Shown here piece after piece: positions 33,409-40,985 of a stretch of DNA of 45,594 bases. Each line of letters opens with the position of its first letter. Position 1 is the first letter of the stretch. The stretch lies in contig MGPH01000058.1 of assembly GCA_001797365.1 (NCBI GenBank), forward strand, positions 255 through 45,848, given 5' to 3'. The notes beneath the pieces were generated by a model. It had not been told where the DNA came from, made no database searches, and saw only the letters and a program-made list of their open reading frames with translations. Made by a program: the position numbers and the translations under genes. This DNA comes from Deltaproteobacteria bacterium GWA2_45_12 (GTDB lineage Bacteria; UBA10199).

Positions 33409-33975
33409 ATGACTTCTGTTTCATTTCAAACTTATGACATTAGTGGCGATGACTTGATTTGCGCTGAAGAATTACATGCCATCCATCATTTTCAAATGAC
33501 GCGAAAGATGCTTTTGGGGTTAAGTTTAAAGGCCCTTCAGGCGCCTGACCCAGAAGCTGCCAGAGGGCTTGTTTTGGGTTTGATTTTCTGGGTTGACCAA
33601 ACCATTGAAAACATGGAAGCCCAAAGTAAGATGAAACCAAACTACACTCTGGATGTTCCTCTTCTTCAACCCACTGCCAACTGGGATGTTTTTCCTACTC
33701 AGGTCATCAATTCGATTGTCCGAGGCTATGCCAATCTGCCTCCTTTGGAAAAAGTTTACTTTAAAAGGGAGTTTGAGAAATTTAAAGGCCAACTCAAAGA
33801 TGGCAGTGTCAATTTGCAAACGGACATAGATGATTCTTCCCTCATCATTTATAATCAAGCTTTTCCGGACGAAATTAGGGCAAACGAGGCTTCTTTTTCA
33901 CAAAAAGACTGGCAAGACTATGTTAATCGCCAAGAAGCTGAACTGCTCATTCAAGGTAAGAAATTTTGTCCGTAA
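33409..33975 (+). CDS. Unknown cytoplasmic protein
   Basis: A 188-residue protein I cannot assign. It is mainly helical and acidic, with no signal peptide, membrane segment or Cys cluster (one C-terminal Cys in KKFCP). The segment MTRKMLLGLSLKALQAPDPEAARGLVLGLIFW suggests a helical bundle. No Shine-Dalgarno sequence precedes ATG 33409. It stands alone between divergent ispH and convergent dapL. Long codon-regular frame and position support it being real. Confidence 0.65.
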   Translation: MTSVSFQTYDISGDDLICAEELHAIHHFQMTRKMLLGLSLKALQAPDPEAARGLVLGLIFWVDQTIENMEAQSKMKPNYTLDVPLLQPTANWDVFPTQVINSIVRGYANLPPLEKVYFKREFEKFKGQLKDGSVNLQTDIDDSSLIIYNQAFPDEIRANEASFSQKDWQDYVNRQEAELLIQGKKFCP

Positions 33976-33990
33976 TTAATGTTGCAGAGT

Positions 33991-34013
33991 CACCCTTCGA
34001 GAGCCTCAGGGTG
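33991..34013. terminator. Bidirectional hairpin between convergent genes
   Basis: CACCCT (33991-33996) and AGGGTG (34008-34013) flank an imperfect stem (TCGAGAGCCTC). It sits between the stop of the 188-residue protein and the stop of dapL, so it could end both transcripts. A similar end (AGGGTGTCC motif in reverse) occurs near 10278, so it may be another dispersed palindrome. Confidence 0.5.
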
Positions 34014-34015
34014 TC

Positions 34016-35251
34016 CTATAGTTTCAACTGCGTTTTAATCCGTTCAATCGCCTCTTCGATTTTTTCTGTAAATCCAAACGCTGAAAGGCGGAAATAGCCT
34101 TCGCCCGAAGGACCAAAGCCGGCGCCAGGGGTGCCCACGACGTGGCATTCGGAAAGAAGTTTGTCGAAAAATTCCCAGGAAGAAAGTTTGGCAGGGGTTT
34201 TAAGCCAAATATAGGGGGCGTTTACCCCACCATAAACCTGGATGCCCAACGAACTTAAGCCTTCGCGGATGAGTTTGGCGTTATTCATGTAATAGGCAAT
34301 GGTCTCGCGGATTTCTTTTTTTCCTTCAGGACTAAAGCAGGCGGCGGCCGCTTTTTGAACGGGGTAGCTTACCCCATTGAATTTGGTGGTGTGACGGCGG
34401 CTCCACAGACTGTTGACAGATACTTTATTACCCTGTGAATCTTTTACTTTCAGCTCTTCAGGAATTACCGTGTAGGCGCAACGCGTCCCGGTGAACCCGG
34501 CGGTTTTTGAAAAACTCCGGAATTCGATAGCCACTTCCTTGGCTCCTTCGATTTCATAAATGGAATGGGGAATTTGAGCCTCTGAAATAAAAGCCTCATA
34601 GGCAGCATCAAACAAAATGACGGCTTCATTTTTACGGGCATAGTCCACCCATTTTTGAAGAGTGGCTTTGTCCATCACAGCCCCCGTGGGGTTGTTGGGT
34701 GAACACAAATAAATGAGATCCACTTTTTGTTTGGGAAGTTCCGGTGTGAAATTATTTTCGGCCGTGGTGGGCATGTAGACAAGCCCGGCATAACGTCCGC
34801 TTTTATCCAAGGGGCCTGTACGTCCGGCCATTACATTTGTGTCGACATAAACGGGGTAAACAGGGTCGGTAACGGCCACACTATTGTTGATGCTAAAGAT
34901 TTCCTGAATATTGCCTGTGTCGCATTTGGAACCGTCGGAAACAAAAACTTCCGTTGCTTTTAAAGAAACGCCGCGAGGTTTGAAATCGTTTTCAATAATG
35001 GCCTGGATTAAAAACGGGTATCCCTGTTCCGGACCATATCCTTTGAATGTTTCGTTTTTGGCCATTTCGTCCACCCCTTGGTGGAAGGCCTTGATCAACG
35101 TTGGGGAGAGGGGACGTACCACGTCGCCAATGCCCAAGCGGATGATATCGGCTTTGGGATTTTTTTCCTGAAAGGTTTTTACACGTCGCCCGATTTCAGG
35201 AAACAAGTAACCGGCGGCCAGTTTGAGATAGTTGTCGTTGATTTGAGCCAT
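34016..35251 (-). CDS. dapL: LL-diaminopimelate aminotransferase
   Basis: A 411-residue PLP enzyme that converts tetrahydrodipicolinate directly to LL-diaminopimelate, bypassing the acyl intermediates of the E. coli pathway, for lysine and peptidoglycan. Family segments: [21 protein letters not shown] at the start, [42 protein letters not shown] and the PLP-lysine site [21 protein letters not shown] 35251 gives the family's usual start and length (about 410); the longer frame from TTG 35278 adds nine unlikely residues. DapL occurs in plants, Chlamydiae, cyanobacteria and some deltaproteobacteria. It diverges from folK over 45 bases. Confidence 0.95.
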   Translation of the reverse strand: MAQINDNYLKLAAGYLFPEIGRRVKTFQEKNPKADIIRLGIGDVVRPLSPTLIKAFHQGVDEMAKNETFKGYGPEQGYPFLIQAIIENDFKPRGVSLKATEVFVSDGSKCDTGNIQEIFSINNSVAVTDPVYPVYVDTNVMAGRTGPLDKSGRYAGLVYMPTTAENNFTPELPKQKVDLIYLCSPNNPTGAVMDKATLQKWVDYARKNEAVILFDAAYEAFISEAQIPHSIYEIEGAKEVAIEFRSFSKTAGFTGTRCAYTVIPEELKVKDSQGNKVSVNSLWSRRHTTKFNGVSYPVQKAAAACFSPEGKKEIRETIAYYMNNAKLIREGLSSLGIQVYGGVNAPYIWLKTPAKLSSWEFFDKLLSECHVVGTPGAGFGPSGEGYFRLSAFGFTEKIEEAIERIKTQLKL

Positions 35252-35296
35252 AAAAGATGGTTGATTTAACGTATTCAATTTTAAAGGTCAACTTGC

Positions 35297-35812
35297 ATGC
35301 AAAAGCAAATATTCATCGGTATCGGAGCTAATTTGGGGAGTCCTTTGGCTCAATGTCAAAGAGCTTTAACGCTTCTTTCAGGGCATCCCCAACTTCATTT
35401 GGTCAGAACCTCGTCTTTCTATGAGTCGGAACCTTTAGTGCCCGGCGGGGTTTCGCCCAAAACTGTGCCTTGCTATGTCAACGCTGTTTGTGAAATGACC
35501 ACAGAGCTTAGCCCGGCCAAAGTTTTGGAAATCCTCATTCAAATTGAAAAAGAGATGGGAAGGGAGCGCCGGGCCAAGTGGGAATCACGAATCATTGATC
35601 TGGATTTTTTGGCCTATGAGAACGTGGTCTTAAATTCGAGCCAACTGACACTCCCCCACCCTGAAATGGCCCATCGTTCCTTCGTTTTGGTCCCCCTTTG
35701 TGAAATAGCCCCCCAGTGGATGCACCCTGTTTTGAAAAAAACAGTGGGGGAAATGGTCCAACTCATGGGACAAAATCAGAAAATAACCCCATTAATGTTG
35801 TTGACTCGCTAG
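35297..35812 (+). CDS. folK: 2-amino-4-hydroxy-6-hydroxymethyldihydropteridine pyrophosphokinase
   Basis: A 171-residue folate-pathway enzyme (HPPK). FIGIGANLGSPLAQCQRAL at the start, SSFYESEPL, CYVNAVCEM, ALIQIEKEMGR-like IEKEMGRERRAKWESRIIDLDFLAY with the catalytic DLD, and LPHPEMAHRSFVLVPLCEIAP match the family from end to end. It transfers pyrophosphate from ATP to 6-hydroxymethyl-7,8-dihydropterin. A short AAAGGT lies nine bases before ATG 35297. No other folate gene is adjacent. The GTPase gene follows after 26 bases, so they may share a transcript. Confidence 0.95.
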   Translation: MQKQIFIGIGANLGSPLAQCQRALTLLSGHPQLHLVRTSSFYESEPLVPGGVSPKTVPCYVNAVCEMTTELSPAKVLEILIQIEKEMGRERRAKWESRIIDLDFLAYENVVLNSSQLTLPHPEMAHRSFVLVPLCEIAPQWMHPVLKKTVGEMVQLMGQNQKITPLMLLTR

Positions 35813-35838
35813 AAAGCCTTCTTTAGCATATCGTTTCT

Positions 35839-36420
35839 ATGGCTGTTATTGATTCAAACAAGAAAGAAATTAATTTTAAAATAGTTTATTACGGGCCAGC
35901 CCGATCCGGAAAAACCTCTTCAATTCATGCAGTTCAAGAGGGTATTCAGGTGTCCAAAAAATCCAAAATCAAAAAGAACCTCGAAACGGATAAAACCATT
36001 TTTTTCGATTTTTTAGCACTCTCTTCTGAAGCCATTGGAGGGTACAAAACCAAATTTCAGGTTTATACCGTTCCTGGGCAGGTCTTATACGAGGATTCCC
36101 GGAAGCTTTTGCTAAAAGGAGTGGATGGCCTTCTTTTTGTCGCTGATTCACGCCTGGAAAAATTGGAAGACAATATCCGCAGCATGAGTGAATTAAGGGA
36201 TCATTTGCAGGCCATGGGCTATGTGCCGGGGGATATCCCCACCGTGTTGCAATACAATAAAAGAGATCTCCCTTCCGCACCGCAAGTGGATGAATTGCGA
36301 AAAACCCTCAACATTTATCACTGGGCTGATTTTGAAACTGTGGCCATTAAGGGCCAGGGTGTTGTGGATGCCTTTAAAGAATGCGTCCGCCAGGTGGTAT
36401 TAAATTTAAAAGAGGTATGA
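35839..36420 (+). CDS. MglA-like small Ras-type GTPase
   Basis: A 193-residue GTPase of the MglA group, the polarity switch for gliding and type IV pilus motility in Myxococcus. G1 is GPARSGKT at 19-26; the switch II region is VYTVPGQVLYEDSRKLLLKGVDGLLFVADS, with TVPGQ in place of the DxxG of Ras, as is typical of MglA; G4 is QYNKRDLP. The central segment with Asp/Glu-rich helices after VADS is also MglA-like. No mglB or roadblock partner is adjacent. It follows folK by 26 bases. The physiological role in this organism is not shown. Confidence 0.88.
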   Translation: MAVIDSNKKEINFKIVYYGPARSGKTSSIHAVQEGIQVSKKSKIKKNLETDKTIFFDFLALSSEAIGGYKTKFQVYTVPGQVLYEDSRKLLLKGVDGLLFVADSRLEKLEDNIRSMSELRDHLQAMGYVPGDIPTVLQYNKRDLPSAPQVDELRKTLNIYHWADFETVAIKGQGVVDAFKECVRQVVLNLKEV

Positions 36421-36431
36421 TTCGTGTCCCA

Positions 36432-37076
36432 TCATTTTGGAACCTTCTGCCAGTCATCCAAGAATTTCTTTAATCCAAGATCGGTAAGCGTGTGTTTGGC
36501 CAGTTGTTGAATAACTGCAAAGGGGACTGTTGCCACATCCGCTCCGATGAGGGCGGCATCAAGAAAGTGGATGGGGTTGCGTACACTGGCCACCAAAATC
36601 TCTGTTTTTAGCCGGTAATTGGTATAAATGGTTTTAATTTGTTTGATGAGATCCATGCCTACCTGCCCAATATCATCAAGTCTTCCCACAAAAGGACTAA
36701 TATAAGTAGCTCCCGCTTTGGCGGCGAGTAACGCCTGATTGGCCGAAAAACAAAGAGTGCAATTGGTTTTAATACCAAGTTCTGTGCAGGTGCGGATGGC
36801 TTTCAGGCCTTCTTCAATCAAGGGGATTTTAACGACGATATTGGGATGGATTTTGGCCAAAATCTTGGCTTCTTCAACAATTTCGTGATGCTTGATGGTG
36901 ACTGTTTCTGCGGAAATGGGGCCATCGACGACGGCGACAATGTCTTTGAGTACATCCTCAAATTTGCGCCCCGTTTTGGCGACTAGCGACGGGTTGGTGG
37001 TCACCCCATCAATAACTCCCATGGCATGGGCTTCTTTGATTTCTTTAATATCGGCACTGTCGATGAAGATTTTCAT
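36432..37076 (-). CDS. Transaldolase / fructose-6-phosphate aldolase family
   Basis: A 214-residue TIM-barrel enzyme of the small transaldolase group (TalC/Fsa/MipB). [27 protein letters not shown] at the start, [16 protein letters not shown] with the Schiff-base Lys (about residue 83), [31 protein letters not shown] and the C-terminal [25 protein letters not shown] are all present. It belongs to the pentose phosphate pathway. True transaldolase and fructose-6-phosphate aldolase cannot be told apart here. A GGAG ribosome binding site is nine bases before ATG. Its start lies next to the palindrome at 37119. Confidence 0.93.
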   Translation of the reverse strand: MKIFIDSADIKEIKEAHAMGVIDGVTTNPSLVAKTGRKFEDVLKDIVAVVDGPISAETVTIKHHEIVEEAKILAKIHPNIVVKIPLIEEGLKAIRTCTELGIKTNCTLCFSANQALLAAKAGATYISPFVGRLDDIGQVGMDLIKQIKTIYTNYRLKTEILVASVRNPIHFLDAALIGADVATVPFAVIQQLAKHTLTDLGLKKFLDDWQKVPK

Positions 37077-37103
37077 AATTTTCTCCGTGGTTCATGATTT
37101 CCG

Positions 37104-37146
37104 GTAGGGGCAATTCCGGTAAGGGCAATTCATGAATTGCCCTTAC
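37104..37146. repeat. GTAAGGGCAATTC palindrome, copy C with extra half-unit
   Basis: A full 28-base palindrome (37119-37146) preceded by a variant half-unit (GTAGGGGCAATTCC, 37104-37117). The same full-plus-half layout is seen at 29783-29823. It contains the stop codon and last four sense codons of the PP0621-like gene. Confidence 0.95.
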
Positions 37147-37366
37147 ACGTTTTTTTAAAACATTCCTCACTGCAAAAATATTTTCGATCCTTTGCATACG
37201 CCTGTTTTTGTGGATTATAAACACCGCAAGCGGGACAGGCAATCATTGTGTCTAAAATTTTTTTAGAAGATTCTTGGGTTCCAGATGGTGTTAGTTTTTG
37301 TCGAAAAAGAAACTTAAACAAAAAATAACATAAAAGAAATAATAGAATTAATCTGAACAAACCCAT
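37130..37366 (-). CDS. PP0621-like small membrane-anchored Cys protein
   Basis: A 78-residue protein with an N-terminal membrane helix (FRLILLFLLCYFLFKFLF) and a C-terminal Cys-rich knuckle: CPACGVYNP, then YFCSEECFKKTC. It fits the PP0621 family of small bacterial proteins, whose function is not known; the Cys pattern suggests zinc binding. The ATG follows the recR stop with no gap, so it is the fourth gene of the dnaX-ybaB-recR operon. The last four codons and the TGA come from a palindromic repeat, so the original C-terminus was probably different. Confidence 0.72.
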   Translation of the reverse strand: MGLFRLILLFLLCYFLFKFLFRQKLTPSGTQESSKKILDTMIACPACGVYNPQKQAYAKDRKYFCSEECFKKTCKGNS

Positions 37367-37954
37367 TTAATACTCCATCCTGTGTTCAAAAGCGCGAGAA
37401 AGTGTGACCGGGTCAGCATACTGAATGTCGCCTCCCACGGGAAGCCCTGAGGCTAATTTGGTCATGCGCAACCCCAGAGGTTTGATCAGTTTTGAAACAT
37501 ACAGGGCTGTGGCATCCCCTGTGACATTGGGGGAAGTAGCCAGAATGATTTCTTCCACGGGCTCGGAACGCAATCGTTGGATTAATTCTTTAACGCGCAG
37601 ATTGTCCGGTCCAATGCCATCCAAGGGAGAAAGGGCCCCTTGTAACACATGATAACGGCCGCGATAGATTTTCGTTTTTTCCAGGGCCATAAGATCAGAA
37701 GATTCTTCAACCACACATAAAATTTTATGATCCCGCATGGGGTTGGTACAAACGGAGCATAGTTCCTGGTCTGTTAAATGAAAACAAACCGAACAAAAAC
37801 GGATTTTTGAAGTGACCTCGGTTAAGGCTTTTGCCAGGCTGAGGGCATATTGAGCCGGTTGACGCGTGATAAAAAGAGCCAGGCGTAGGGCCGTTTTATT
37901 CCCCACGCCGGGAAGTTTTGATAATTCATGTGTGAGAAGGTCAAGAGAGGTCAT
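37367..37954 (-). CDS. recR: Recombination mediator RecR
   Basis: A 195-residue RecFOR-pathway protein that helps load RecA at gaps. An N-terminal helix-hairpin-helix (LSKLPGVGNKTALRLALF), a four-Cys zinc finger (Cys54, 57, 66, 69 in CSVCFHLTDQELCSVC), a Toprim domain starting KILCVVEESSDLMALE, and the C-terminal ASGLPVGGDIQYADPVTLSRAFEHR are all standard. The length is near normal. It is downstream of ybaB, separated by the second GAGCGGAGTCGA palindrome. No strong ribosome binding site is seen. Confidence 0.97.
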   Translation of the reverse strand: MTSLDLLTHELSKLPGVGNKTALRLALFITRQPAQYALSLAKALTEVTSKIRFCSVCFHLTDQELCSVCTNPMRDHKILCVVEESSDLMALEKTKIYRGRYHVLQGALSPLDGIGPDNLRVKELIQRLRSEPVEEIILATSPNVTGDATALYVSKLIKPLGLRMTKLASGLPVGGDIQYADPVTLSRAFEHRMEY

Positions 37955-37976
37955 TTTTTGGGGTGGTCATTTGGCT

Positions 37977-38024
37977 GGTCACCGAGCGGAGTCGAGGTGG
38001 TCCCTTCGACTCCGCTCAGGGACC
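37977..38024. repeat. GAGCGGAGTCGA palindrome, copy 2
   Basis: GGTCACCGAGCGGAGTCGA faces TCGACTCCGCTCAGGGACC. It lies between recR and ybaB and matches copy 1 at 6051-6126 over both arms. Confidence 0.92.
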
Positions 38025-38048
38025 GGAACTTGCATGCAAATGAGTTTT

Positions 38049-38360
38049 TTACATCCCGGGGATTTTCAATCCAAGATTACCCATCATGCCACCCATTTGG
38101 TCTTGTTGGGCTTCTTGTGCGCGGTTGGTGGCTTCATTAACGGCAGCCATAATGAGGTCTTGGAGCATGTCGATATCGTCTTTATTAACTACTTCAGGAT
38201 CAATGGTTATTTTGAGCACTTCTCCACGTCCATTTACCTTACAGGTGACCATGCCTCCGCCGCTTGACGCCTCAAATTCCTTGGTGGCAAGCATTTCCTG
38301 CTGTTTTTTCAATTCTTTTTGAAGCTGCTGGGCTTGCTTCATGATTTGGTTGATGTTCAT
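38049..38360 (-). CDS. ybaB: YbaB/EbfC nucleoid-associated protein
   Basis: A 103-residue DNA-binding protein that forms tweezer-like dimers. The family pattern MNINQIMKQAQQLQKELKKQQ, with VTCKVNGRGEVLKITIDPEVVNKDDIDMLQDLIMAAVNEA in the middle and GGMMGNLGLKIPGM at the end, is present throughout. It lies between dnaX and recR, the usual position in many bacteria. A hairpin occupies the gap to dnaX. Confidence 0.95.
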   Translation of the reverse strand: MNINQIMKQAQQLQKELKKQQEMLATKEFEASSGGGMVTCKVNGRGEVLKITIDPEVVNKDDIDMLQDLIMAAVNEATNRAQEAQQDQMGGMMGNLGLKIPGM

Positions 38361-38385
38361 TTTTTCTGGCCGACCATCGTTTGTC

Positions 38386-38412
38386 GGGCATCGTAAAGTT
38401 TTACGATGGCCC
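38386..38412. repeat. Hairpin in the dnaX-ybaB gap
   Basis: GGGCATCGTAAA (38386-38397) faces TTTACGATGGCCC (38400-38412) across a two-base loop, with one bulged G. It lies between the dnaX stop and the ybaB start and could trim or stabilise the operon message. A related CCATCGT motif stands just before it. Confidence 0.65.
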
Positions 38413-38428
38413 GTTGATGATAGCCGAC

Positions 38429-40066
38429 TTATTTGATTTCCCTGATTTCTTTTACTTTGGCTCCCAAAATCTCTTGGGCCAGTTTGATGCTTGGGTCATT
38501 TAACGCATCTTCTCTTAATTTGGTTGAACGTTGAATTTGCTCTTCTTGTTTTTGTTGGGCCACTGTAGGGCCACCTTGTTTCTGATTTTCCGCCGATTTT
38601 TCCAATGAAAAATGAATCTGCTGTTTGAAAAATCCAACCGCCATTTCTTCAATGGTTTTAAGCCGGTCTTTGAGCATGTCAGGGTAGATGGATTGGGGAT
38701 CAAAGCCAAGAGAAATGAGGTTTTCCACTTTTTTCAAGGGGCGGGCATGTTCCAAAATGGCCCCAATTTGGGGCCGGGTCTCCAAAACTTTTTGGACAAA
38801 GGATCGCCAGAGGGAGTGGAGGTCGGGGGATGGTTGACTTGTCGCTGGTCGCTCGTGGGTAGAAGAGGGAGGAGAGGATTGTTGGTTGCTAGTTGCTGGT
38901 TCCGGCTGAAGCCTAAGTCGAACCATGTTTGGTGGGTTATTCTCAGCGTTTAACTTCTCCACCAATTCCGGTATCGAAACGAGTTCGCGTACTTTCATCA
39001 TTTTAATCAGAGTGGTTTCAAAAACGATTTTGGGAAGACTGCTTCGCGAAATTTCTTCGGTGCCGCGCAATAAAATTTGAAACAAGATCAGCAAATGAGT
39101 CGAGGGAATTTTTTGTGTCCAATCTTTGAGGTTTTCATTTTCTTGCTGTGAGAGGCTTGTGGGAGATAAGGGGCTTTCTTTAACAATGAGAGCATCACGT
39201 AAAAGCTCCAAGAGCCCTTCGGCAAAAATTTTTAGATCAAAACCCTTGTTAAAAAGTCCTTCCACCTGTTTGAGGGCGTGGCCAATATCTTCTGAAAGGA
39301 TGGCCCTGAGGGTTTCAAGAAGCAATACACGGTCGGCCAACCCCAGAATATCCCGAATTTGCTCGCTTGAAGGGTGATTGCCACAAAAACTGATGACTTG
39401 GTCCAAAAGAGAAAGGCTATCGCGCACCGACCCTTCCGAGGCGCCGATGAGAAGATGAATGCTTTCATCATCAAGGGTCACTTTTTCCTGGGACATGATG
39501 TTTTTTAAATGCCCCGCAAGTTTGTCTTGAGGGAGCCTTTTAAGGTCAAAGCGCTGGCAGCGTGAGAGAATGGTGATGGGTATTTTGTGAGGTTCAGTTG
39601 TGGCAAACACAAAAATGATATGCGGGGGTGGCTCTTCCAATGTTTTAAGCAGGGCATTAAAAGCGCTGGTGGAAAGCATGTGCACTTCATCAATAATATA
39701 AATTTTATACTTGCCGTGGGAAGGTAGAAACTTTGTTTGTTCCCTTAATTCACGCACATCATTGACTGAAGTGTTTGAGGCCCCATCAATTTCCAACACA
39801 TCCATAGATGTTCCCTTGGTGATACCGACACAGGAAGAACAGGTTTGACAAGGGGTGGTGGTGGGGCCTTTTTCGCAATTGAGTGATTTGGCAAAAATAC
39901 GGGCCAATGAAGTTTTCCCCACACCCCGGGCCCCGCAAAAAAGATAGGCATGATGAATGCGCTTTAAATCAATGGCGTTTTTAAGCGTGGTGACAGCCGC
40001 TTCTTGGCCAATGACTTCGTCAAAATGCTGAGGGCGATATTTGCGGGCGAAAACTTGATAACTCAA
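38429..40066 (-). CDS. dnaX: DNA polymerase III subunit gamma/tau
   Basis: A 545-residue clamp-loader ATPase. MSYQVFARKYRPQHFDEVIGQE is the standard start. Walker A is GARGVGKT at 45-52, the zinc module has Cys64, 73, 76 and 79, Walker B is IYIIDEVHMLS, and the sensor is FATTEPHKIPITILSRCQRF. The C-terminal third (tau-specific, about 360-545) is low-similarity with Gln/Ser-rich linkers. The start codon is TTG 40066, directly against a heptad repeat array, and no ribosome binding site is visible. No A-rich slippery site for a short gamma form was noticed. It is first of the dnaX-ybaB-recR genes. Confidence 0.96.
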   Translation of the reverse strand: MSYQVFARKYRPQHFDEVIGQEAAVTTLKNAIDLKRIHHAYLFCGARGVGKTSLARIFAKSLNCEKGPTTTPCQTCSSCVGITKGTSMDVLEIDGASNTSVNDVRELREQTKFLPSHGKYKIYIIDEVHMLSTSAFNALLKTLEEPPPHIIFVFATTEPHKIPITILSRCQRFDLKRLPQDKLAGHLKNIMSQEKVTLDDESIHLLIGASEGSVRDSLSLLDQVISFCGNHPSSEQIRDILGLADRVLLLETLRAILSEDIGHALKQVEGLFNKGFDLKIFAEGLLELLRDALIVKESPLSPTSLSQQENENLKDWTQKIPSTHLLILFQILLRGTEEISRSSLPKIVFETTLIKMMKVRELVSIPELVEKLNAENNPPNMVRLRLQPEPATSNQQSSPPSSTHERPATSQPSPDLHSLWRSFVQKVLETRPQIGAILEHARPLKKVENLISLGFDPQSIYPDMLKDRLKTIEEMAVGFFKQQIHFSLEKSAENQKQGGPTVAQQKQEEQIQRSTKLREDALNDPSIKLAQEILGAKVKEIREIK

Positions 40067-40070
40067 AATA

Positions 40071-40139
40071 GTTATGAGTTATGAGTTATGAGTTATGAGA
40101 CATCTTTTTGAACATCTCATAACCCATAACCCATAACTC
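40071..40139. repeat. GTTATGA heptad array and its inverted copy upstream of dnaX
   Basis: Four exact GTTATGA units (40071-40098) face three complementary TCATAAC/CCATAAC units (40117-40137) across an 18-base loop. The whole would fold as one long hairpin between the SRP RNA gene and the dnaX start codon. It is read in the dnaX leader. Confidence 0.95.
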
Positions 40140-40152
40140 AGCTTCTACAAAA

Positions 40153-40250
40153 TAGCCGGGAAACCCGTAGCACCGGGCCACAAGCTTACCGTTGCTTCCT
40201 TCCGAACCTGGCGGGTTTGGGCTTAAAAACCCCCGCACGGGCCCCGGCTA
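40153..40250 (-). ncRNA. ffs: Signal recognition particle RNA (4.5S type)
   Basis: On the minus strand the roughly 98-base segment has the conserved domain IV core CAGGTTCGGAAGGAAGCA with its GGAA tetraloop, and its ends AGCCGGGGCCCG and CGGGTTTCCCGGCT pair to close the long hairpin. It is the small bacterial form without the Alu domain. It binds Ffh to deliver membrane and secreted proteins. Its place just upstream of dnaX recalls the scr-dnaX-yaaK-recR order in Bacillus. Confidence 0.95.
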
Positions 40251-40297
40251 GGAATTTAGCTAGCATCTCCACCTATTCATTTCCAAGGGAAAAATGG

Positions 40298-40459
40298 TTA
40301 GAATTTTTTGGCCAATGCCCATTCTGGAGCCAATCCCAGTTTTTGAACCTGTAAATCGATAAAAGAGCCAACATGCCTTGTCATCGGCCAGCTCTCACAG
40401 GTATTGCTTAAGATATGAATATTGTTGGCTTTACAAATGGTCCGGCATTTTTTAAATGC
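40298..40459 (-). pseudogene. Possible gene remnant upstream of the SRP RNA gene
   Basis: In the 304-base gap between the SRP RNA and the EF-hand-like gene, one minus-strand frame is open for 53 codons between two stops and reads like protein (ANNIHILSNTCESWPMTRHV, then LQVQKLGLAPEWALAKKF). It has no good start. I cannot name its family. It may be the 3' end of a lost gene. The rest of the gap (40460-40554) is AT-rich and shows no clear promoter. Confidence 0.35.
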
Positions 40460-40554
40460 TTAAAAAGCTAAGAATAAAAAAGTGAAAAATAGCCGGTTAT
40501 ATGGCAACTTTTTTTGGAAATTGACGAAAAAAGTGGAGAAAGTGAAATATCAAT

Positions 40555-40980
40555 ATGAGCCAAGTTGTAGATAATAGCGTACAAAGCGCAGCGCAAGCTA
40601 TTCTGGGAACGTTAACGAGAGAAAACCTGTTATTAATAAGGGATGCCTCTCAAATTGTTCCTGCCATTGATACTAAAATTCTTAAATCTGAAATAGATCA
40701 CCTGGCTCTCGCAGTTAGCCGTTATTACGTGATTGTTGAAGACCGGAACCGGGATTTAAAAATATCACCTCAAGAGCAAACAAGAGCGCTGGCAAAAGCA
40801 ACGGCTTTTTGGTCGGAGTTCCGATACAGGGAAGATTATTTTTCAAAAATGCTTATTGAACGCAATTCAAATCCTTATATTTTTAATAATGTGGCTTATT
40901 CCCTTTTTCAAGAAGCAGATTTCCTTCAGGGTAACACAACATCCTGTTCTTCATGTGATCATACAAACTCTTGTGAATAA
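40555..40980 (+). CDS. Small protein with an EF-hand-like loop and Cys tail
   Basis: A 141-residue protein of unknown family. Residues 63-74 (DRNRDLKISPQE) match a calcium-binding EF-hand loop at positions 1, 3, 5, 8 and 12 (Asp63, Asn65, Asp67, Ile70, Glu74), though the usual Gly at position 6 is Leu. The rest is helical. The end is Cys-rich (TTSCSSCDHTNSCE), suggesting metal binding or disulfides, but there is no signal peptide. GGAGAAAG lies about 16 bases before ATG 40555. It converges with the thrombospondin repeat gene with a five-base gap. Only one EF-hand loop is seen. Confidence 0.6.
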   Translation: MSQVVDNSVQSAAQAILGTLTRENLLLIRDASQIVPAIDTKILKSEIDHLALAVSRYYVIVEDRNRDLKISPQEQTRALAKATAFWSEFRYREDYFSKMLIERNSNPYIFNNVAYSLFQEADFLQGNTTSCSSCDHTNSCE

Positions 40981-40985
40981 TCATT

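Noticed and set aside
38429-40066. Programmed frameshift in dnaX giving a short gamma form
   Set aside because: No A-rich slippery site with a following stem was noticed around the expected place.
40071-40139. Heptad repeats as a CRISPR or origin iteron array
   Set aside because: Units are 7 bases with no spacers, and the second block is inverted; a hairpin is the simpler reading. No replication gene of a plasmid type is near.
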